DNA of 64,000 nt from Ilex aquifolium (lineage: Eukaryota; Streptophyta; Magnoliopsida; Aquifoliales; Aquifoliaceae), in the NCBI GenBank assembly GCA_951799425.1, contig OX637398.1:16092270-16156269 (forward strand). The letters run 5' to 3'. The position numbers were made by a program, and so were the translations under genes. The notes below the pieces were generated by a model, which saw only the letters and a list, made by a program, of their open reading frames with translations, was not told where the DNA came from and made no database searches. How positions within the stretch are numbered: the stretch's first letter is position 1; each line of letters begins with the position of its first letter. Shown piece by piece: positions 21,813-33,714 of this stretch.

Positions 21813-22614
21813 AAAAGATCATTTACAATTAAACATAACTCTGATAAAAAAACAGTTACACCCATTAACACAAAAATAATTTTTTGTTTCCTTCATTCCA
21901 ACAACGAAAAAAAAAATCAAATCGAAACAGTTACACTACTTATAATCAAGGCAGAACTTTTCTCCAATTCAATTCATCAGGGGACATACATAAAACAAGA
22001 TCAAACATAGGAATTCCCCAACAAAAATGACCGAATAAAAGAATACATAAAATTATTAACAACTAACCTCCAAGACGATGAACATAGGAATTTCCAAAAA
22101 AAAAAACAAGTAAAATCAGAAATATAATTATTATGTGTATATGAAAAAATATACACCCATTAACAACAGTTACACCCATTAGAATCAAAGTAGTTTTTTT
22201 TCCCAATCATTTCATCAGCGAAGAAAAAAAAAAAAATAGTGGACGTCTGATAAAAAAAAACCGAATTTTTTCAATCGTTTAAACGAACAAACCTTCAAAC
22301 GATACCGATGATTGATGATTGCAATTGTTTTTACGAACAAATTCTTCTCCGGAAAAGTTTTGCAATTCTGCTGTTGAATACACTCTTACAGCCGTATATT
22401 GTCCAACCGTTTATTCCATAAAAAACTGCTCATTCAAAATTTGAAAAATAAAGATAACAATTATGGAATCTTTAGATATTTGTTTCCTCAAATAACTATC
22501 AAATATTGCTGCATAAATTAAGAAAGGGTGTTTAGGTAAAAAAGATTTCATTTGAATTTTGTACCTAAACCAAAAAAGTTTTATAAAAATTGTACTTAAA
22601 TGAATAAACAACTT

Positions 22615-22671
22615 ATCCATACACTTTTGCCTAAATAAGTCTAAAAAATTGTACCCACACCTAAAAAACTC
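22615..22671 (-). repeat. Right terminal inverted repeat of the MULE
   Basis: Inverted partner of 5289-5345. It ends at 22671, directly before the duplication TATTTAAAT. Confidence 0.88.
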
Positions 22672-22680
22672 TATTTAAAT
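22672..22680. repeat. Right 9-bp target site duplication of the MULE
   Basis: TATTTAAAT, identical to 5280-5288. Confidence 0.9.
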
Positions 22681-22767
22681 TTATGACGTCTGAATTTGTA
22701 GCTCGTACTTATTACCAATTGTGGTTTAATTAATTAATGTTTTAACCATGCTAAAAGAAAATCAATT

Positions 22768-23144
22768 GAGCTTGTTTGGTATGTTTCTTTAGAGGGGTTT
22801 GGATTGACTTGTCCAAACTTTTTCAAACCCAAAGATGAGATTCAATATTTAATGTTGTTTATACTCATGTTTGGTATGCACTGGGATATATGATTATTAT
22901 GATAATATATTTGTATATAAATGACTATTTAACCCCTTAACCAATTTAATATTGGATATATAAAATATATGAGGGTACCCCCATGGGTTTCATGAAACCC
23001 ATGAACTTGGGTTTCATGACCGGACCTAAATTAAACTGGGTTTCAAACCCTGAGCTAAATGTGTATTTGTCAAATATGAGTTTAAGGGTGTTCATTTTTC
23101 AACCCATATTCCAAAACCCTCCCATATCCGTGTACCAAACAGGC
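22768..23144. mobile_element. Decayed Tourist-like MITE (copy A)
   Basis: Aligns along its length with the MITE at 36505-36950, including CTTGTTTGGTATG near one end, ACCAAACAGGCC at the other, and the palindrome CATGGGTTTCATGAAACCC inside. It is 377 bp against 446 bp for copy B. No clean 3-bp duplication remains. It lies 87 bases beyond the MULE. Confidence 0.75.
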
Positions 23145-23145
23145 C

Positions 23146-23346
23146 TTGGTGGATGATAGTCATGAAATACGGAGTGAACAAGTAAACGGTCAAAACAAGC
23201 AAAACAACTCAACGGTCAGTTTTGGCCAGAATGGCGTGGAAGAACGTACAACGTTTGATAATGACAACACATCTGACATATTTGGAAAGATGAATACGAC
23301 GTCGCCGCACAAAGACGAACCCAACGAAGGTGACACCGTTTTATAA
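23146..23346 (+). CDS. Orphan ORF, unrecognised, directly next to a MITE end
   Basis: A 66-codon frame rich in Asn, Asp, Gln and Ser, with no motif I recognise. It begins at the MITE boundary and its base composition is less AT-rich than its surroundings. It could be the last exon of a lost gene, truncated by the MITE, or chance. No promoter, partner exon or start context supports expression. Confidence 0.2.
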   Translation: MVDDSHEIRSEQVNGQNKQNNSTVSFGQNGVEERTTFDNDNTSDIFGKMNTTSPHKDEPNEGDTVL

Positions 23347-24443
23347 CGTTTGGCGTGTGCATATAAACTTGCTTTTTTTTTTTTTTGATCAAAATATAAA
23401 CTTGCTTAGGACGACCGAAGATGTGTGTGTGTTTTTTTTTTGGTTTGGAGGGTTTGGGGGTTAGGGGTTAGGTGTGTATATCAAATTCAGTTTTGTTTTG
23501 ATATTTTAAAACTATGTATTAATTTATCAAAGAAGTTCTATTTTTTGTAATGTTCAAACTCATGACGAAATCCTAACCGTCCATACAGACTCGAGGTGCT
23601 TTGATTTCTTTCTAGACTTTAAAACTATTTTAAAAATGTTGATTCAATTGAAAAATTATTACTCCAAAAAAAAAGGTTACAATTCAATCGGATTAAATAT
23701 GAATTCCAAAAAAAAAAAAATTATGTTACAACTTCGAAAACGTGGAGATTGATTCAAAAACATCAGGCTCGATCCCCACTTTTCTAATTCAATTAAGTAC
23801 TAATTTAATCTTTTTGAGCCGTAATGTAACATTAAATTCGAAAGAAATTGATCCGTCCTTTGTCAAATCAAATTTAATGTCTTGAAGTGACCAATCATAC
23901 TGAAATTTATTAGTGTCAAACATTGACAGATTAGCTAGGGACACAACTTGCATGCACACCACACAGTCTTTCAGTATGTTTCTCTTCTTCCACTTGTTTT
24001 TCTAGCAATCTATTGTTATCGGAATTGAATGAATAGCTAAGCCTTGGTGTTTGATATTGACAGCATATGTGATGAAGAAGGCATTTCGATCCATTCTAAT
24101 CCACATTTTTTTCCAATTTTCTTTCATGACAATTTATTAATATATAATAGATTCTATTTTAACCCATAATGTACCGTGAAGGAAATTAAGAGCAATTGCA
24201 TTAAATAGAATTTCGATCCATAATAAAGTTAGTTCAATTATATGAGAAATAAATAGCAACCTAATGCACAATGTTCTTATCATTGAAAGACTTAAGAGTT
24301 GTCTAATGTACACCAAGTTATCCTCGAGAAAATTGTTTTTTTTTTAATAAAAGATAATATTTTCCTATTTTGGGTTCTAATGACAATCTTCTAATATGAA
24401 ATTTATGGTAAGGATTATTATCAAACAAATGTCTTTCTTAATT
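23347..24443. other. No gene seen; AT-rich with A/T runs
   Basis: Only short open frames and homopolymer runs. No family is recognisable on either strand. Confidence 0.45.
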
Positions 24444-24452
24444 TAAATATTA

Positions 24453-25006
24453 GGGTTAATTGCACTGGAGGTCCCCAGAGTATGGAGTTTGTCTTATTTT
24501 GGTCTCCAATATTTTAATTGCATCATTTTGGTCTCTGAAATATTGAATATGTTTCTATATGGTTCCTTAAGCAGACAATGTCTAAATTGCTAATGATTTT
24601 TTTATCATAAACTTGTTATATGATACTTAAATGTGAACAAAAAAATAATTTGGATAACTCTTGACCAAATTTCTACTCAAATTTTAGTTAAATACCTACC
24701 TAAATTACACAGTTTTGATCATAAACTATTCAAATTTTGGTCAAAAGTTACTCATATTACACAATTTTTTTGTCAAGATCTACCCAAATTTTGTTTAAGA
24801 GCTATCAAAATTATTTTTTGTTCATATTTAACTATTACGTAACAAGTTTATGATAAAAAATTGTTAACAATCTGAACGCTGTCTGCTTGAAGGAGATCAT
24901 ATAGAAACACATTCAATACTTCAGGGACTAAAATGATATAATTAAAATAGTGGGGACTAAAATGAAACAAATTTAATACTTTAGGGACCTCTAGTACAAT
25001 TAACTC
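24453..25006. mobile_element. Foldback MITE, probably Mutator-type
   Basis: Long inverted ends (GGGTTAATTGCACTGGAGG against GAGTTAATTGTACTAGAGG), each about 150 bp, enclose an AT-rich centre. The flanking 9-mers TAAATATTA (24444-24452) and TAAATATAA (25007-25015) match at 8 of 9 positions, as for a MULE-type duplication. Confidence 0.75.
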
Positions 25007-25015
25007 TAAATATAA

Positions 25016-25552
25016 TAAAGGGGGGGGGGGCTCTCACTGTCAACTATTTTGAAATTTCAGTCTGGTGCTTGTCCTATAGGCATAACAGTAGGGACATGAC
25101 ATTGAAAACCTATACATACACAGACATTATATTAATCTAGGTAACAGTAAAACAAAAAAAAGGATAGCTAAAGGTGAAAGGAACACTTTGGTCTCAATCC
25201 ATGCTGACAAATATCAACTTAGCCTTAGCCACAAGCTCACTAAGCGGCTAGTTAAGTCGGCTTTTAAACTTTCCACTTTTAATTTCCCTTTCCCCTAACA
25301 AGGCCTTGCACTTATTATCACTTCCCACCACTATTACTTGTAGTCACCAGAATTCTAACCAAAAATCTGCAAACCATTTGATTTCTTCAAGTTTTCAATG
25401 TACCATTTTAGTGGAATTCTAAATCTTAAATATGCATTTATATATATTTTTTTTGTCTTTTTACTTTTTCATTATTCTATTTTTTTTTTTTTTTTTTTAA
25501 AAATCGTTCTTACTAAATACAATGAAAGAAAAGAAAAATTCCTCATTTGAAG
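25016..25552. other. No gene seen
   Basis: Begins with a short G-run (25021-25030). There are T-runs near 25480 and no recognisable coding sequence. Confidence 0.4.
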
Positions 25553-27075
25553 CAGAGGCGGAGGGACATTAGGGCCAGGGGACTTAGGGCCACCCTCAAA
25601 TTGAAATTTTTTTTATGTATATATAGAAAATGACTGAGTATATTACAGATACGTTTCAAGCATATTTGAATATATTTTGGAGATATGGAAACTTATTTTA
25701 TAAAAAAATTACGAGCTTCTTTAAATATTGAATCAAAAGTAGGATTATTATGTGATAAAATATAGGATTATTTTGTAATTTTTAGGATCTTTGTATATGA
25801 ATTATTTTGCTACTTTTTATCATATTTTTACTTATAATTCTTGCCTAATTATTTTTTTTTCTTTCTAAACTATGAGTTACAACTAGTATTTAATTTCTGA
25901 TTTATTGTATTTTATTGTGGTAGAGCTTTCTGTGGTTGATATATTTTTGGGTACAATTTATGATTTTTTTTGTTTGTACTCTTAATTTAAACGTGAAATT
26001 ACTAGTAATTGACCTACAATTAATTTTTAATTTTTAACAATTGACTTCTATATAAAAAAAATATAAAATTACTAGTTATTGCTCGTGCTTGAAGACACAG
26101 AGTAATAAAAAAAATTGTCAATCATAAACATATTCATATTCACACTAAAAATCGAATCATAAACATAAAGGAGAGAAAAAAAAAATTAAAGCAATGGTTG
26201 TAGTGGGGCTGAGCGATGGTAGTAGTGGTGGGCAGCAATGGTGGTTATGGTGGAAAACAATGATGGTTGTTGTGGGCAACGATGATCGTGGTGGTGGTGG
26301 CGGTTGTGGGTGGCAACAAGATGATGGTGGTATTAGTTTTTGGGTGACGATGGTAGTAGTAACAGCCTAGGGTGATGGCGGCGGTGGTGGTGGTGGGTGG
26401 TATTGGGCGACGGTAATAGTGGTTGGCAGTGGTGGTGGTAGGGCGGCAACAGTGGTGATGGCGGTGGTGGGTTGTGGTTGTAAGCAGTGACGATGATGGT
26501 GATGGGTGTGAGTGGTGATAGGTGATGATGGGTGCTTGTGGGCGACGGTGGTAGTGAGTGGTGGCGAAAGTCAGTGATGGTGATAGGTGTGGTGGGGGGT
26601 GGGTGATAGTGGGTGGCAGCGATGGTGGGCGATGATGGGTGGTGGTAGTTTGTGGTGAAGTGTTTTGTAGAGAAGTAATTTTAAATAAGTAGAAGTTTTT
26701 TTTTTTTTTTTACTTATTTAAGTAGTAAAACTACTTTTGACTTATTCGGAAGTAATTAAAATAAGTTGTTTAAAATATTATTTTTTTTAAAGTGTTTATG
26801 AGAAGTTATAAATCTTAGAAGCACTTTTGAAAAATCACTCAAACACACTCTTAGGGGACCTATTTTCCCTATTAAATTTGAAGAGTTAATATTAGTTATC
26901 GGATTAATTTTAAAGTAAAATTTAAAACGATCTCAACCGTAAAAATCCAAAATCATTTTTTATGTTGTACTTTATTATACAAATCATTATATTTTTATCC
27001 ATTAAAAAATATTAATTAAATTTTGGAATTGAAGTGTCCACCTAAACTAAATTCTTGTGTCCCACCACTGCCTTG
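25553..27075. mobile_element. Possible hAT-type non-autonomous element
   Basis: The left end CAGAGGCGGAGGGACA and the inverted right end CAAGGCAGTGGTGGGACA resemble hAT termini. I could not find an 8-bp target duplication, so the limits are tentative. The interior has no open frame and contains a GGT-rich low-complexity block. Confidence 0.35.
26200..26650 (+). repeat. G-rich imperfect trinucleotide tract (GGT/GAT/GGC)
   Basis: About 450 bp of GGTGGTGG, GATGATGG and GGCGACGG-like units. It is strongly strand-asymmetric (G on plus) in an otherwise AT-rich region. Confidence 0.8.
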
Positions 27076-27083
27076 AAAGACAG

Positions 27084-27775
27084 AAAGTGTACCACCCTAC
27101 ACCACCCACATAAGTGAATGCATGGCAATGAACTTCCAGAGTGATCAATTCCGCATTACATGGGGCCTATACTATAATACCTCAAATATATCAGTTGATT
27201 CTTATTCTGGAGTCCAAATTTTCTGTGCAAGTTAGTAAGATTCTGATGTTATTAATGTGTGATAAGTACAATCATTGTCATTAACATAACCGTTGTTGCT
27301 GTAAAGTAGTTGATTATCGGTGATACGCAAAGATTTCAACCCTCTAATTAATCTTTAATATTGATTAAGTTACTGTAATTTGGTGGTTCTTGTTGCAGAT
27401 TCTGCATTTTAAAATGTTTGCATTAGTCACATATGAGTTGTTATGTTGTCACTGTTGGAACAACGGGGGGGAATCCTTGAAAGCATAGTACTCTGCTGAA
27501 ACACAGGAGACCAACTTTGTATGAATGAGTTTACATATATTATTAGCTAGGTGTTCTTCATTTGAACAAACAGCAGACTGTATTTCCTAGTACCAGATCC
27601 TAGGTTCTCAGAAATTTCATTGGATCTCCCAAGTAGATTACCTGTGTGAATGATCAACATTGACAACTTGTTAATAAGAATGATTGTGCTATTGTCAAGA
27701 TTCTGAAATATGTTTTAAACTCTGCTCTACATATCTTGATGCATAGATGTGGAAGAAGAACATAATAATAATGAT
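27084..27775. other. No gene seen
   Basis: Mixed composition and no recognisable homology. It is the left flank of the copia element. Confidence 0.4.
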
Positions 27776-27780
27776 GTTGA
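27776..27780. repeat. 5-bp target duplication of the copia element (GTTGA)
   Basis: Identical to 34829-34833. Confidence 0.88.
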
Positions 27781-28965
27781 TGTTGGTTGTGGTATTCCAA
27801 ATATAGTAAAATCACTTATTGAAATTTCTGATTTGAAACATGTAAAGTATAACAAAACAGTAACAATCAAATGCGAAACAGTTACACAGAAACAGTCTTA
27901 AACGAAAGAGTTATACAAAAGAGTTACACGAAAGAGTTAAATGTAATTGTTTGTATAACCAATATAAAAAACTAACCCGATTGCAGAACAAGAATTGTTA
28001 TTGAACTTTAAGTAGATCAATGCTAGTGTTTGACACTATGTCTTTAAGACAGATTTCGCCCCCACACACGGTGCTTATGGAATATCGAGCGTCTGCCTCC
28101 CAAGATACAATGATCTTAACACGAGCAGAAGTAGCACTCCAATCTACTCGTCCAGCGAATCAAAAATTGTGTTGTGTACTCTCCAAATGCAGACTGACTT
28201 AATGCCGAAAATGCAATGCACTAATGTCTGCCTTAATGGACTGATGAATGAATTGAATGAATAAATCAGAATGGTAATGATCCTGGGTATTTATAGACAC
28301 GTTGGTGACTTTCCGGATAGCCACCATTACTAAAAGACACAACCCAGTATGAAAAGACATAACTCAATGCAAGGCAGAAAACACCAATTGTAATTGTTCT
28401 GTATGAACAGTCACAACTCATTCGGACTGGAATAAACCTAAACCAGTGCAATCCAACGGGTACCGAAAATTAATTTCGGGTCAGAAATTCTCACCCAATT
28501 AATTAAATGAATTTTCTCCAAAAATATAGGGCTTGGTCTAAACCACACCCGAGCCCGGGTCGTGGAGTGGCGGCGGGCGGCGCGCGTGTGTGGTAGAACC
28601 GAAGACATGTAGATGCTCGTTCCGCTCATAAAACTGTGGTACCCCTTGGGGCCCAATCCCTTAGAGCAAACTTAGCCTATATATGCCCATGTAGAACTTC
28701 TTCCTCAACCAATGTGGGATTGGTGTCAAATCCCACATTGCACATCCTTTATTTTCACATTTCAAGAGGGTCACTTTTGAGCCTATTTTCTCATTCATTT
28801 CTTACTCGATTTGAGCAAGTGAATATACTACATTATTCTCCTCATTGAGTAGAATATGGACCCACGAAAATTTGTTCGAAACAAAGAACGGGTCCTACTT
28901 TAATTTAGGCTCAAAGTCGACCAAAAATTTAGTTTTTACTCTTAAAAATCTGTTTTGGTCCAACA
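27781..28965 (-). mobile_element. 3' LTR of the copia element
   Basis: 1185 bp. A TATA box CTATAAATACC lies on the minus strand near 28290-28300. It holds about 54 bp around 28385-28438 that the 5' LTR lacks, and an extra short repeat of AACGAAAGAGTTA type near 27900. Confidence 0.9.
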
Positions 28966-28976
28966 ATCCCCCACAT
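28966..28976 (-). promoter_or_regulatory. Polypurine tract of the copia element
   Basis: TGTGGGGGAT on the minus strand directly precedes the 3' LTR. Confidence 0.75.
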
Positions 28977-29543
28977 GAATGGAAAATTGGTTGTTAGTAT
29001 GCAAATGATAATGCTGACACACTATAGAGAGTACATCTTTGGAAAGATCGTGCATCGAGATAGGTAGCTTTTGGACTTGAACCTTCCCTAGTGAAAACCT
29101 ATCGAACTTACCGACTAAATAGTGAACATGATGTCTTGAACTATTTCAGCTGTTTGATAAATCAGATCGAATAGACTTCACACAGTCTCTTTTTTAACAC
29201 AATTGGTTCTCATGATTGTGTTCATTTTGGCCCTGAACAACTCCTGGTTTTCATGAGTGCTTTAGAGAATTCAGCCTTTATAAATTCTCACAGAAGCGGC
29301 CCCTTCACACCCATATAGGTGACTCTTATTAGGAATATCCTGTAATATCTCACTTGGATTTTTCAATATATAAGAGTCATTAAAAGCATAGCTTACCCTA
29401 ATAAACTCTGCAGGCAGCACTAGGTTATCATAGGAATAGGTAGGAGATATTATTTCCTTAGTGCTTCTTTTGAACCACGCATAATTCGGTTGTCCCTTTG
29501 AATCTAGATCCTGGAATCTCCAATCAACTAGGTTGGGTTGTCA

Positions 29544-30992
29544 TTAAGGTGACTCTTGTGTCATAGGCTTTAGTCTCATTCCCCTCGATGTGCAATTTAT
29601 TTGCTCTCTCGTCAATTCTTTAGTAAACGGATCCGCTAGATTATCCTTTGATTTTATATAATCAATAGAAATAATCTCATTTGAGAGCAATTGTCTAACG
29701 GTATTATGTCTATGACGTATATGTCTAAACTTACTATTATACATGTCACTCTGTGCCCTACCAATTGCAGATTGGCTATCACAATGTATACAAATTGCTG
29801 ACACAGGTTTAGGCCATATTGGAATATCCTCTAAAAATTGACGAAGCCACTCAGCTTCCTCTCCTGCTTTATCTAAAGCAATAAATTCAGATTCCATTGT
29901 GGATCTGGCAATACACGTTTACTTAGAGGATTTCCAAGATACAGCTGCACCACCAAATGTAAAAACATAACCACTTGTGGATTTTGTATCCTTTATATCA
30001 GATATCCAGTTTGCATCACTATACCCTTCAAGCACAGCTGTATATCTTGTATAGTGCAATCCATAATTCAGGGTATATCTTAAGTATCTAAGAACTCTGA
30101 TAATTGTCTTCCAATGGTCTACTCTCGGGTTACTCGTATATCTACTCAATTTACTAACTGAGTATGTTATATATGGTCTAGTGCAGTTCATGACATACAT
30201 TAGACTGTCAATGATACGAGAGTATTCCAATTGTGATATGCTTTGACCAGTATTTTTAGACAAATGAAGATTTATATCAACTGGTGTTCTAGCAATGCTG
30301 CTTTCATATTTGTCGAACTTTTCAAGTATTTTCTCAATATAATGTGATTGAGATAATATAAGTCCATCAGATGTTCTAGAAATTTTAATTCCTAATATAA
30401 CATCTGCAACACCCAAATCCTTCATGTCAAATTTACTAGACAACATTTTCTTGGTAGCTATAATAATATTATTATTACTACCTAAAATAAGCATATCATC
30501 TACATATAGGCAACCAATGACATATACATTATTTGTGTCTTTAACCTAGACACATTTATCACATTCATTAATTGTGAAACCATTTGATATCATTACCTTG
30601 TCAAATTTCTCATGCCATTATTTTGGTGCTTGCTTTAAACCTAAAAGTGATTTAACAAATCTACACACTTTCTTCTCTTGTCCCGGAGAAATGAACCCTT
30701 CAGGTTGGTCCATATAAATTTTCTCATTTAAGTCACTATTTAGGAAAGTTGTTTTCACATCCATTTGGTGTATCTCAAGATTATGCAATGCTGCAATAGC
30801 TATGAGCATACAAATAGATGTTATTCTCGTGACAGGAGAATATGTATCAAAGTAATCAAGACCTTCCTTTTGTTTGTAACCTTTAGCTACAAGTCTAGCC
30901 TTGCACTTATCAATTGATCCATCAGTTTTTATTTTCCTTTTGAAAATCCATTTACACCCCAATGGTTTACTCCCTGGAGGAAGATCTACCAA
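29544..30992 (-). pseudogene. Copia reverse transcriptase and RNase H
   Basis: Three minus-strand pieces. 30992-30618 opens the RT with CKWIFKRK, KARLVAKGY and MDVKTTFLN. 30494-29919 holds the catalytic YVDDMLIL, then [10 protein letters not shown] and the connection region with SDANW. 29897-29544 is RNase H, with MESEFIAL and CDSQSAIG. Breaks occur at about 30617, 30545-30495 and 29918. The YVDD box is intact. The enzyme would copy the element RNA to DNA, but this copy cannot be made as one protein. Confidence 0.9.
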
Positions 30993-31145
30993 CTCTCAGG
31001 TATGATTTTGCATGATGGATTCAATTTCACTGTTTACAGCTTCTTTCCACATAGGTGCTTCAGGAGTGGACATCGCTTCATTAAAGATTTGAGGCTCATT
31101 TTCTAATAAATATATTAGAAAATCTGGACCATAGGACTTGAAAGT

Positions 31146-32408
31146 TCATGGCCTCTTACTGCGTCTAAGTGCCTCTTCACTTTCTTCATTTATAGACTCA
31201 TGGTCTATATTACTAGTCACATTATCATGAGTTCTTTTAAGAGAACTCTCATCACATGCATTTTTACTAGGAAAAATATTTTCAAAGAATGATGTATTTC
31301 TTGACTCAATGATTGTATTAACATGTATATCATGAATATCAGATTTATGCACTAGAAAACGATATGCACTGCTATTTATTGCATAACCAATAAATATACA
31401 ATCAATAGTCTTAGGTCCTATTTTAATCCTTTTGGGAATAGGAACCATCACCTTAGCTAAACACCCCCACACTTTTAAATATTTGTAGGAAGGACTCCGA
31501 CCTTTCCATAATTCATAAGGGGTTTTGTCTAACTTCTTGTGGGGTAATTTATTTAAAATATAGTTTGCTGAAAGTAACGCTTCTCCCCACAAGTTCTGAG
31601 GTAATCCCGAACTAATCAACATGGCATTCATCATCTCTTTCAATGTTCTATTTTTACGTTCAGCAATCCCATTTTGCTGAGGTGTATAAGGCACAGAAAT
31701 CTGGTGAATAATACCATGTTCTTGACAGAACCTATTAAAAGGTGCATCATATTCACCACCTCGATCACTTCTTATTACCTTAATCTTTTTGTCAAGTTGA
31801 TTCTCAACCTCATTCTTATAATGCATAAATTTTTTCAATGCTTCATCTTTACTCCTGAGCAAATATACATAACAATATCTTGTACAATCATCAATAAAAA
31901 TAACAAAGTACTTCTTTCCATCTCTAGTTTGAACATATTTCAAATCACATGTATCACTATGAATTAACTCTAGAGGTTCAGTACTTCTTTCAATATTATG
32001 AAATGATGCTCTTGTTAATTTTGATTCAACACATGTCTCACATTTATGATTTGCATCAATATTGAATTTAGGCAACAATTCTAAATTCATTAATTTACGC
32101 ATAGTATCAAAATTAACATGTCATAATCTATCATGTCATACATTGGAAGACTCAAGCATATAAGCAGAAGATGTGTTCTTATTATTAAAATTTGATATAA
32201 TTGTCATTACATTCATCTTAAAGAGTCCATCGCTCATATATCTCTTGCCTACATAAATTCCACTCTTGGTGAGTACAAATTTTTCGGACTCAAAAACCAA
32301 CCTAAAACCCTTCTTACTCAACAACGATCTAGACACAAGATTCTTTCGAATTTCTAGAACATGTAACACATCGTTGAGAGTAAGTTCTTTTCCATAAGTC
32401 ATCTTCAA
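31146..32408 (-). pseudogene. Copia GAG-pre-integrase and integrase
   Basis: The frame 32408-32136 covers the link after protease. After two stops near 32117-32135, the frame 32102-31146 has the zinc-binding CETC pair, then the integrase core: HSDTCDL, VIFIDDCTRY, RSDRGGEYD and NGIAERKNRT, which supply the DDE residues. It ends in a Ser- and Asn-rich linker and a stop at 31146, where RT should continue. Catalytic residues look intact; the frame does not. Confidence 0.9.
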
Positions 32409-32417
32409 TATAACCTT

Positions 32418-32675
32418 TCATTTGCCTTCAACTTTGGAAGTAGAGGAATTTCCCATGAATAGTTGTTCTCCATCATTAATTGTTTCATATGAAGAGAACA
32501 TCTTCTTATCCGAACATATGTGTCTAGTGGCCCCGGTGTCCACCCACCATTCCTTGGTATTTCCTACCAAGTTCACTTCGGATACTACAGCAGAAAAACT
32601 TATGTTAGAAACATTTTCAGAAATTTTTTCTACCTCGGTTATATTGGCTTGGACAGCCTTTCTCTTGTAGTTCAC
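32418..32675 (-). pseudogene. Copia aspartic protease
   Basis: WWVDTGATRHICSDK contains the DTG(A) active site typical of copia retropepsins, followed by MGNSSTSKVEGK. Upstream it runs from gag across a stop after the zinc knuckle; downstream it stops at about 32418. Confidence 0.85.
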
Positions 32676-32690
32676 TTGTGCTTTACGGCT

Positions 32691-33530
32691 TCAACAATCC
32701 TTTGCACGATGTCCCGGTTTATTGCACACAAAGCAGTTGCCTTTGAACCTTTTGGAATCACCACCCTTAGCCCCTTGTTGGCCAACATACTTCTTTTTCT
32801 TGTTGGTTTTATATTCCTCTTCAATCACATGTGTTTTTGACTCAATGGAATGATTAACAACCTTCTTTTCGGAGACTCTATTTTCCTCCTCAATCCTCAA
32901 TCTCATAATTAAGTCTTCAAGTTTCATGTCTTTGCGTTTGTGCTTCAAATAGTTTTTGAAGTCCTTCCAATTTGGCGGTAATTTCTCAATAATTGCAGCC
33001 ACTTGAAAAGATTCACTAAGCACTATCCCTTCGGCATGAATCTCATGTAGGATCACTAGAAGATCTGGAACTTGACTTATGATAGTCTTGGAATCCACCA
33101 TTTTGTAATCAAGGAATCTGCCCACAACGAAATTCTTCATTCCGGCATCCTCTGTTTTGTATTTTTTATCCAAGGATTCCCACAACTCTCTAGCCGTCTT
33201 GATTGGACTATACACATTATATAATGTGTTATCCAATCAATTGAGGATATAGTTTTTGCACAGAAAATCAGAGTGCTTCCATGCATCCACCGCAGCAACA
33301 ACTTGGCGGTCGGTCTCATTCTCACTACAAACAGGAGCATCCTCACGAAGAAACTTTGCAAGATTCAATGTAGTGAGATAGAACAGTATTTTTTGTTGTC
33401 ATCTCTTGAAATCGTTCCCATTGAACTTTTCGGGTTTCTCCCCATGAGACACATGAGTAGAAACAGAAATAGGCACCACAGGCACAACATGATTTGTAGT
33501 AGCAGGAATATTATTATCATTTGCAGCTAT
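32691..33530 (-). pseudogene. Copia Gag
   Basis: A UBN2-type copia gag. The N-terminal part (33530-33240) is open except for in-frame stops near 33401 and 33239. The rest has LYNVYSPIKTARELWESLD, FVVGRFLDYKM and LPPNWKDFKNYLKHKR, and ends in the zinc knuckle CFVCNKPGHRAKDC followed by a stop in place of Arg. It would form the capsid. Confidence 0.88.
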
Positions 33531-33714
33531 TTCTGATAAACACATATTACAAACTATTCAAATTAGGAAAACAGTAACAGTTTTCAAAGCAAGTTATTAA
33601 AACAGAGACAATAAATGTTACTGTTCAATGTCACTGTTTTGAAATTACTATTTTATCGTTTCTGTATGGTGTCACTGTTTGGTGTAACATGTATCGAAAA
33701 ATCTGTCTTAAAAT

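Larger units (their letters stand above)
5289..22671. mobile_element. Mutator-like transposon (MULE) carrying an Ulp1-like gene, with two nested retrotransposon insertions
   Basis: The two ends are inverted copies of each other: both start GAG and share GGTACAATTTTTTAGACTT beginning 15 bases from the end. Both are bordered by the same 9 bases, TATTTAAAT (5280-5288 and 22672-22680). Nine-base duplications are the hallmark of MULEs. The interior encodes a MuDR-type transposase (minus strand) and a Ulp1-like protease (plus strand), arranged convergently. Nested inside are an LTR retrotransposon at 8954-14632 and a solo LTR at 15845-17118. Without them and their duplications the native element is about 10.4 kb. 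Both genes carry disabling mutations, so it is not autonomous now. Confidence 0.92.
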
